Of a stretch of 64,000 nucleotides of DNA, positions 56,773 to 64,000 are shown piece after piece; position 1 is the stretch's first letter; each line of letters opens with the position of its first letter. A program made the translations under genes and the position numbers. The DNA comes from Volutella citrinella (taxonomy: Eukaryota; Ascomycota; Sordariomycetes; Hypocreales; Nectriaceae). The notes below the pieces were generated by a model. The model saw nothing but the letters and a program-made list of their open reading frames with translations. It ran no database searches and was not told the DNA's origin. The stretch is from assembly GCA_034401135.1 (NCBI GenBank), contig JAWZSP010000002.1, forward strand, positions 3,472,001 to 3,536,000, read 5' to 3'.

Positions 56773-59148
56773 CGTTGAATGGGACTCAAGATGTATAAAC
56801 CAGATAGACTCAGAGTCGGCGTTGTCGTCGTCAGCCCCACCAGTAAGTAGCCGTCCTTTAATGATGTCGGGACCCGGCTGGTTGAAGCGATCTGCAGCCC
56901 TGCAGGAAGCGTGAAATGGCTGCAGACGGCCGCGCCCGTAGACTGGCAGCTGCTTCAGGTGGCGCTCGTCACGCCTCCCTTTCCCTGGAAAGGCGACTTG
57001 CAGCAACGTCAGAGGCGGCCGGAGGTGAGATTTGCTCGAGCACAGCTCGGGATGCGATGGGCCGGGTGTGACGACGACGGGCGACGGCGACGACAAGGAC
57101 AATGGCAATCAATGGCAATCGCAATGCCAGTGACAATAGGCTTGGCCCAGTGACTCGGTGGCACACGTGACCCCGGTTTGGTGCACAATGGCTTTCTTCT
57201 CACGTTGCCTGTTTTGGCTGTCGAGGGCCGGTGTTGTGTACACCGGTGCCGGGAAAGCAGGGGACCTGGCGCGCCAACAGCGGCCGTGTGCAGGAGCGCG
57301 GAGGCGAGTGTAAACGGCAACTCTTGCTGAGGCCTCACGCAGCAAGTTGACGCCTCGGTGAGATGCGACCGGTGGTTTTTTAGGCGTCTGCGAGTGCGAG
57401 CAGCGATCGGTTGGTGGGTATCCCGGACGGACCACCGAGACTTGACGGGACGGGGCTCGCCGCGCGGGCCAAGTCGTGGAATGTCTTAGCGCCTTGTCTC
57501 GTCGAACCAGCGCACTGCGTAGTGCCGAGTCTAGCAGGGTGAGCTGCGCGGGATGATGCAACTGGGCTGCGCCTTGGGCAACGGCGGCAGACGGAAGGAT
57601 GGAAGGAAACGAAACAAAAAAAAGGGATCCAAGTGCCCGGGATCTGCGAGGTGTTGACGAGGGGGATAGGGGGAGGGATGCGATTGTTTATACACGAGCA
57701 CACACACACACAAAACAACCACGAGAGCAACAATGCTGAACGATGATATGCAGTGCGATGCGGGCCACCGGGTTCTTTCTGTCCTTGAATCGGCGCAGTT
57801 AGAACTGGCAAAGTCCAGATGCAAGGTACCTGATGCTGGGCAAGGGTCGGGTTTGGCTCGTCGATGGGGAGGTGACACGCCGCTACGCTGTGGTGGACAC
57901 CCTCGTCTATTTGAATGCGCCGCCGCACTTGGCCGACGCATCTCATCGTTGCTCAACCTCGTCCCTTTCTCCCACGCAACCCCACGAAGACGAACCAGCA
58001 CGCGCCAACTCGCCAACGCCCCGCGAGCCCGTTGCACTGGCCCTCCATGCCCTGGCCTCAGCTCCCAGGCCGCAGGACGCCCTAGCCCCGTCCCCTGGCC
58101 GGGGCTAGCGGTCGGTGCGCCCATCTCTTCGGCGATGCCGTGACAGGTGGACTGTGGACATGCACCCGCAGACCCAAGCATCGGCATCCCAGCGAATTTG
58201 TCCCGCGCCGTGCTCCCTCTTCGTGTGTCACCGCTCTGGTGGCCCTCTCAGGCTTCCCGCTGCGTCTTGGGCTGGGGTCTGTGAGGCTGGGATAGGACTT
58301 GTGAGCCCGGTGCCGCCATCGGGGGGCCGACTACCGCCCCGGGGGACGCTATTGATGCCACAAAGGCCGTGCTGGAAGCTCTCCGATGGGCCTCAAGGCA
58401 GCCGCCGCGACCCACGGGGATGGGCGCGCCGTTGACGGCCGTGCGGGCGTGGATCGGAGCTGGGGCGTTGCGTCGCTCGATGCATCTCGGTGGGCCGCTC
58501 CACAGATTGCTCTAGCATACCGACTACGCCGTTGACACACACACTCTCACCTCGACGACGCCTGCACGTGCAAACCGTTTTGTGCGTTGTGGGAGCAGGC
58601 AGTTGCGCTGCTTCCTGAGCCAGCCATGCTGTGTGTGCTTTGGGCTTTGTTTGACTGAAATGCTTCCTGCCTGGTCTGGCAGTTGTGAGGTATGTATTTG
58701 CCACGCGATTATAATTTCACACACTTTGTCAATCCAACTCTACTCTATCCCAGCTTTTGTTACCTGTTTAGCAGACCAAAATCAACACAAACCAGAGACC
58801 GCGGGAGGTCAAGACACAAACCGCACGCTCATAAGTACACCACTCTCTGCCAGGAGCAGCCCAACCAATCGGCGCTTCAATGTGAGGACGAGCAAAGGCG
58901 TGGTCTGAGTGGACGTCACTTGACGGCCACTTCTCACTCCCGACAACACCCCCCTCCCCCCTCCGCCCTCCCCCCTCCGCCCCCCACACCTTCTCACTGA
59001 ACAAAGAAAAAAGCTTTGTTCCTTTCTTCTATCTTCCGTGCTTGCGTCCTAGTTCGCCTGATGACCTATCAGACCGAACCGGACCTGCTGTTCTGGCGGG
59101 TGCGGGCGCGGGTTTGCGGCAGCTTCGTGGCCTGCGAGTCTAAACGCC
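56773..59148. other. intergenic, about 2.4 kb
   Basis: Promoter side of the phosphodiesterase gene and the 3' end of the next minus-strand gene. A CA repeat lies at 57699-57712. Open frames here overlap in several phases without domain character, so no gene is called. Confidence 0.45.
57699..57712. repeat. CA dinucleotide repeat
   Basis: Seven consecutive CA units in the long noncoding stretch. Confidence 0.85.
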
Positions 59149-61416
59149 CTAGGGCTGGTCAACCTTGCGTCGCTTGGAAGGACGCTGCTCGGAATCGGAA
59201 TCTCCCCAGAGGCTATCCTTTTCACCTTCGTCGGGCGTATAGCTTGGGCTGGTCTGCGGGGCTTCATCGCTTCCACCGTCAACCTGAGTCGACGCCGTAG
59301 CCGACTCGGGCGGCATGGGGAGTGATAGCATCCGGGGATCTATGCACGTGTACAGCGTCGCCGCATCTCCATCGTGACCGATGGGTGCAGCATACGAGCC
59401 GGCTGCCTCGTTGTTCATGGCAGCGACGGCGGGGGCTAGGACTGCAGCTACCGCGTTGACGCTTTGGCTGAGGCCAGCTAAAGGGTCGAAGATGTCCTGG
59501 TCTTGGGTGTTCTGGCCTTCAGCAGCTGTTGAAGTGGACGACTGCACGTATATACAGCTTTCCTCCGCTTCGACTGCCTCTTCATCATCGCTTTCTTCAC
59601 GCTGACGCTTTCTTCCAGCTCGGCCTCCTTTGTTCGCTCTACGCAGCCCCTCATCAGCCTCCTTCCTGATCCTTTTGGCGGCCTCTGTCCTGGTGACGAA
59701 GACGCTCAAGTCGCCTCTGTGAACATCAATAGACTTGTGTGCCTCCGCGGGTTTGCCTTCGTTCCGGATCTTGCGGGTTTTACGGCGCGTCTCACTCTGC
59801 TTGTCCAGTCGATATTCCGTCATCGCGGACCCCAGAGTCTTGCGGAAAGGACGAGGAAACTCGAATGGCAGCTCGGGATCTTCTTGGCTTCGCATCCAAG
59901 GCTCAACTATTACGGAGACAATGTCGGCGCAGCAGGCATCTCGCCGTAAGGACATTGGATTCTTAGCTTCTCGCGGTAGCGACGTACGCTCGTCCGGTTC
60001 CAGTAACGTTTGCGCATTCCCAAGCTGACGAATGTCCAACATTCGTTCCAAGCAGTATAGATGAAAACTTCCGGCGTTCTTGAAAGGGTCCTTTATGCCC
60101 TCGTTGACTTGATTTGCGCATTCTTCAAACGCAACACGAAGCCAACCTGCCTGGATTTTTTTGTTGTCGATAAGGCAGTCTGCGTATCGACAAATATTGT
60201 CACACAGTTCCATCCGTTTTCCGTTTTGAGCTGGGAAGTTCTGAATATACATCTTTAGGTCTATTCCCGCAGGGCGAGGGCCTGCCAGGTAGGCCCGAAG
60301 CTTTTCGGCAGTGAAAGTGATTCCGATATCCCACTGAAGGAACTCAGTGTAAGTAATCGGTTCATTCGGGAACCCAGGTATCACCCATGGCCCAACTCCG
60401 GGGAGCCTTTGCGTATAGAAGTTCGCTGGGTCAGTGAGTTGGTGTCCGTCATTACGCATTTTGCGATCACGACTGAGCTTCGCATCAGGCGCCACAGGCG
60501 GGGGGCGATTCGGGGGTGCCATGGGTAACACAGGGCTGCTGTGACTGATGTTTACCGACGCCGTGGGAACCATACCGCCATATTCACCAAGGCCAGGGCC
60601 AGGGCCAGGGGCGCTCGGAGGCTGGGAGGTCTGAGCTGAGCCTCCTGGTTGGAATGTCGGTGCCATGGGATTGTACGCGAAGAGGCCGTTTGGCTGCCCA
60701 TATTGTCCCGGTACTTGTTGTGCTGGCAGAATGTTATGACGTGTGTTAGGAGGGGAGGGATACGTCGCATGAGGTTGATATGATCCCGGCCCATCTGGGG
60801 GATGACCGGGCCCCAGGCTGTGAGCATAGCTATTTGACTGTTGCGCGACGAAACCGCCACCGTTTGTCGCGGCAATGCTACCTTGGTTGTTTATGCCAAG
60901 GAAGCCATGTTGCGGTTGATAAGCCTGGTCTGCAGCCCCTGGCCTGTATCCGAGCACCAGTTTGAAGGGGTTCTCCGCTAAGTTGGTGAGCCCTTGCAGC
61001 ACCTCCTCGCGAAGGTCTAATATTCTCCCCCAGTTAGCTAGGTCTGTCGGCGGTCGGAAGGGGTTCTCCCTGAGCGCGGCGAACTGTTGCAACCGCGCGA
61101 AGGGCAGATTTGATGCTGCCTCTGTGAAAGCATGTAATAGTTGCGCTAACGGCTGCGCTGGTAGTTGTGCTGGTAGTAGGGCTGGTAGGGCTGGTAGTTG
61201 CGCTGGTGGTTGCAACACCTGTTCTGTGTTTGTGAATGGTAACTGCTGCGCGATGTTATAATCTGTCGCATCGCCTGAACCTAAGTTTTGGTCGAAATCG
61301 TTAGAGGCACCCAACAGCTCATCCATAAATGAGGAATCTAGTAGTAGACTCTGTTGGATCTCTTCCGCCTTGGTCCCCGGTAGAAAGGGGTTTGAGTTTT
61401 CTTGATACGAGTCCAT
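59149..61416 (-). CDS. unrecognised nuclear-type fungal protein
   Basis: Single exon, 755 residues from MDSYQENSNPFLPGTK (61416); an ATG four codons earlier (61428) is equally possible. I do not recognise a family. Residues 70-100 are a Leu/Ala/Pro/Gln reiteration (LPALPALLPAQLPAQPLAQ). The middle is Gly/Pro/Gln-rich disorder. About residues 330-560 look folded (FYTQRLPGVGPWVIPGFPNE, EFLQWDIGITFTAEKLRAYL, NICRYADCLIDNKKIQAGWL, FHLYCLERMLDIRQLGNAQT). The C-terminus is Lys/Arg then Asp/Glu-rich, ending SKRRKVDQP, a plausible nuclear localisation signal. The layout resembles a chromatin or transcription cofactor, but that is a guess. Confidence 0.65.
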   Translation of the reverse strand: MDSYQENSNPFLPGTKAEEIQQSLLLDSSFMDELLGASNDFDQNLGSGDATDYNIAQQLPFTNTEQVLQPPAQLPALPALLPAQLPAQPLAQLLHAFTEAASNLPFARLQQFAALRENPFRPPTDLANWGRILDLREEVLQGLTNLAENPFKLVLGYRPGAADQAYQPQHGFLGINNQGSIAATNGGGFVAQQSNSYAHSLGPGHPPDGPGSYQPHATYPSPPNTRHNILPAQQVPGQYGQPNGLFAYNPMAPTFQPGGSAQTSQPPSAPGPGPGLGEYGGMVPTASVNISHSSPVLPMAPPNRPPPVAPDAKLSRDRKMRNDGHQLTDPANFYTQRLPGVGPWVIPGFPNEPITYTEFLQWDIGITFTAEKLRAYLAGPRPAGIDLKMYIQNFPAQNGKRMELCDNICRYADCLIDNKKIQAGWLRVAFEECANQVNEGIKDPFKNAGSFHLYCLERMLDIRQLGNAQTLLEPDERTSLPREAKNPMSLRRDACCADIVSVIVEPWMRSQEDPELPFEFPRPFRKTLGSAMTEYRLDKQSETRRKTRKIRNEGKPAEAHKSIDVHRGDLSVFVTRTEAAKRIRKEADEGLRRANKGGRAGRKRQREESDDEEAVEAEESCIYVQSSTSTAAEGQNTQDQDIFDPLAGLSQSVNAVAAVLAPAVAAMNNEAAGSYAAPIGHDGDAATLYTCIDPRMLSLPMPPESATASTQVDGGSDEAPQTSPSYTPDEGEKDSLWGDSDSEQRPSKRRKVDQP

Positions 61417-63233
61417 CTGTGAAAGCACTGTTACAAGCTGGAGACTGCCGATTTGGATGATGGAACCTGGAACTATCTATGAGACCAAGCGGGCTTTAAT
61501 ACTATTCGGTATTCAGAGTGCGAGAGCATTGTCTGCGCGGTCGCTTTGTTCAGTTTCATTTTTGGATGCTGTACCAAAGGATCCATCGACTACAAGGGCG
61601 TGACTGGAACTACGACTATCGGAACGGAAACGGCACAAAGCCTGAGAGCAACAACGTTGCTTTGTCTGCCTCACTCAGGTGGCAGAACAAGGGCCACTAG
61701 TCCACCGTCCAACCATGAACCGGGACCTTGTACTACTTGAGAGGCTTGTTAGTGAAGAGTTCATCGAGCCAAGACTGGGATCCAACTGGAAACAAGAGGA
61801 AACAGGAGGTGTTCGGCGCGAGATCAGAAAAAAAAGTACATTATTTTCCACAATAAGTGTTCAGAACAGGTCTGTGAATGATGTGTCTCATCATGTAAGG
61901 CGAACAACGGAATGACGAAGAAAAGAGCAATCGCTGACTTACCATGATTGAACGTGCTCAGCTCGGACGGGCCTTTCAGACAAGGCCATTGTATCGGGGC
62001 AACAAAGCGCACGCTACCCAAAGGCTGTGAAAGGCATGCTCCTGGATTGATAGGGCGACTTATGCTGCCAACAAACGGAAGCGGCACATGCAATCAGGCG
62101 AGTTATATCAAAAGCATCCTCGCCATGTGGTACTGCGCGGTACAATGGTCCTCGCTATGAAGGTTGAAATGTCTTCGTTCTGCGCTCGAAGCAATTTCTG
62201 TTGTTATAGCGGATTCGGAATAATTAGCACCCGGGGCCGTCAATCAGCTGTGGATAGGTTGCTTGCAGCTTGGTTACCTTACCCCACAATGTAGCTAGCA
62301 AGGGTCAGGACGTTCCTTCTGAGAAAGCGAACTCATTGGTCTCTCGGAACTGGGTGCATTGTGCCCAAACCTGATTCTGCGACAATCGATGCCTCATTGG
62401 CAAGGATACGGGAAGTCGGCCAGGTTGGGCTCACCAGCGATGCCACTTCGTACGGGACGCTCATAAGTTGCGAGGATGTTCGAAAATGGAACACAATAGT
62501 GAGCCGCACACAAGTGACGGCCGTAGTAGTTGTGCCTCGCTTCTACAGGCAGAAAAGTCAATGGGAGGTGGTAATGTAACCGAAACCTATTGAGTGGTGG
62601 TGAAAAGGCCTCCCCCCTGAACTTAACCTTGGAAACCAACCAGGACGTGACTGAATGATGTTGTGTGACGTCCTAGCCCCAGGGCATCCCGAAGTCCTTG
62701 CAAAATGCCCCTCATCTCACCATGGTGCCACTAATTTACAGGCGAGGCCAACATCAAGCACGGGTTGCTCTTGTGGCGGCACCGAGGGCGTAGAGCGACA
62801 TCTATGGCGTGCTGTAGTTCCGCCGCTGAGCAATTTCCCTTCTATAGGTACACATTGATGCGCCGCAACGAAAAAAATACTTTTGCAAACCATGCAGACT
62901 CGAGGCGTCGGGTGTGAGGTGCTCACTGCTGCCCTGAGCGTTTTGATTCTGTAGCGGATCGGTAGGCCTTACCTTTCCTAAAGAAAGTTACGGGCCAGCC
63001 AGCCTTGCCAGCTTAGCCCCGCCCTGGCCGACTAGTGTTAGCACTCAACGGCCGGGGCTGCTGGGTCCTGCCACCAACACAACCAGTGACAAAACTACCT
63101 ACGTCACGAGACTGTGCCCGCCAGCTGGACCCCTTCAGAGCCCACGTCCAACTGGGCTCCTTTGATTCCACCACAACGTGGTACTGGCGCAACTCCACGA
63201 CCCTCTGCAACGGCCACATCGCCAGAACACGCA
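61417..63233. other. divergent intergenic region, about 1.8 kb
   Basis: Separates two divergent genes. Small frames only, none supportable. Moderately lower GC at 61800-61870 and 62180-62300. Confidence 0.45.
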
Positions 63234-64000
63234 ATGGCCGAACTCAGCCCCGAGCTACAAGAGAAGCTCGACGAGCTGGATCGCGAGCTTGAGGAGGGAG
63301 ACATCACACAGAAAGGGTGAGCGATCGCCTCTGGCCATGTCCCGACCGACGACCACCTGCTAACCAGCTGCTGTTTACCGGCCCAGATACCAGAAGCGAC
63401 GAACAATTCTGCTCTCGCAATTCCAGGCTCCTGTCTCGCCTTCCTCGCCGACCGCGACCCTCGTTGAGCCCCAGATCGGTCTGCGAATACACTCACCTGA
63501 TGACTCCAACCACCCGTCTAGCGATGGACGCCCCGTCTCTTCCTTTGGTGGTATTGGGAGTGCCAGCGGCCCGATTCCAGATGATCCAAACGCGCAGATG
63601 TTCTCGCCAAACTCGCCATATGACAACCAACAAACGGCTCCCCCGCTGATAGACACGCATCCCGCTGCGCTGCTCTACCCCGGCAACCCAATGATGGACC
63701 AGGCCGTGGCACCCGCACAGCGAGACTCCTTGTTCCTTTCGCCGTCTCACAACGATCCGCCTACCCGAAGCGGCACCATGGTGTCCGGGGACTATGCGTT
63801 CAAACCCGAGCAACAGGGTTCATACGTCCCCCACCAGCCCCAGGGTCAGCAGGACGGACGGACGACAACCCTCCTGGACTCGCAGGGCTACTTCTCAGAC
63901 TTTGCGGGGCAGCAGCACTTTGAACAAGGCCAAGGCCCCGAATATGGCGCTCCTCAACAGCGATACTCTACTGGTGACGCGTTCTCGCCAACCGCTGCCA
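63234..64000 (+). CDS. DIP2/CPS1-type adenylate-forming protein, 5' end only
   Basis: Exon 1 is 63234-63316 and exon 2 begins 63387 and runs off the right edge of the window. The protein opens MAELSPELQEKLDELDRELE and, across the GTGAGC...CCAG junction, continues GYQKRRTILLSQF. That pattern is the DMAP1-binding domain found at the start of DIP2-family proteins, whose fungal members (CPS1; yeast Cmr2) carry AMP-binding/acyl-CoA-synthetase-like domains further on. What follows here is Pro/Ser/Gln/Gly-rich linker. The adenylation domains would lie outside the window, so the assignment rests on the N-terminal domain and linker style. CPS1 homologues influence virulence and stress tolerance in several fungi. 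Confidence 0.75.

Noticed and set aside
56326..57108. A 260-residue minus-strand frame spanning the phosphodiesterase start
   Set aside because: It overlaps the true exon 1 and intron in another phase and has no conserved sequence.

Overview
The window is fungal nuclear DNA. It shows short GT-AG introns with GTATGT/GTAAGT-type donors, pyrimidine-rich leaders before start codons, an intron-containing tRNA, and GC-rich genes whose best matches are filamentous ascomycete families (DUF3295, DUF4045, fungal Hsp70-like, LAMMER kinase, Anr2/DENND11-like). Overall gene content suits a Sordariomycete, probably Hypocreales. The species cannot be named from the sequence alone.

Layout. From 1 to 12 kb four plus-strand genes follow one another: a DUF3295 protein, the COPII GTPase SAR1, a patatin/DUF3336 lipase and SEC63. 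From 12.6 to 14.6 kb an Anr2/DENND11-like gene runs convergently. At 15.5-16.2 kb lies a C2H2 zinc-finger gene broken by frameshifts. Plus-strand SLC1 (lysophosphatidic acid acyltransferase) and a ten-exon Hsp70-like gene follow, to 21.8 kb. From 22 to 45.5 kb all genes are on the minus strand: a DUF4045/gelsolin-like protein, an ARL2/CIN4-type GTPase, a GNAT acetyltransferase, an unknown basic protein, a LAMMER kinase, a Ras-like/ankyrin fusion and a sideroflexin. The kinase and the fusion are separated by about 4.7 kb with no recognisable gene.

An accessory-looking patch occupies 46.0-49.9 kb: an intron-bearing tRNA-Arg(TCG), diverged repeats, a 30-bp piece of coding sequence present twice, a minisatellite and a frameshifted orphan gene. 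Housekeeping content then resumes with tRNase Z, a flavin-reductase-like protein and a class II cAMP phosphodiesterase. An unrecognised nuclear-looking protein follows, and the 5' end of a DIP2/CPS1-type adenylate-forming protein is cut by the right edge.

Functional themes. SAR1 and SEC63 (ER export and import), SLC1 and the patatin lipase (phospholipid and neutral-lipid turnover), and ARL2 and the Anr2-like protein (GTPase and membrane-traffic regulation) are housekeeping functions with no operon-like coupling. I found no biosynthetic cluster, CRISPR array, rRNA gene or intact transposon. The most unusual items are the Ras-like/ankyrin fusion with a degraded nucleotide-binding loop, the ARL2 gene with a 17-nt exon and a one-base frameshift, and the 46-49 kb repeat patch. 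Most exon boundaries were placed by hand from splice consensus, reading frame and family conservation; exon lengths were checked to sum to whole codons.
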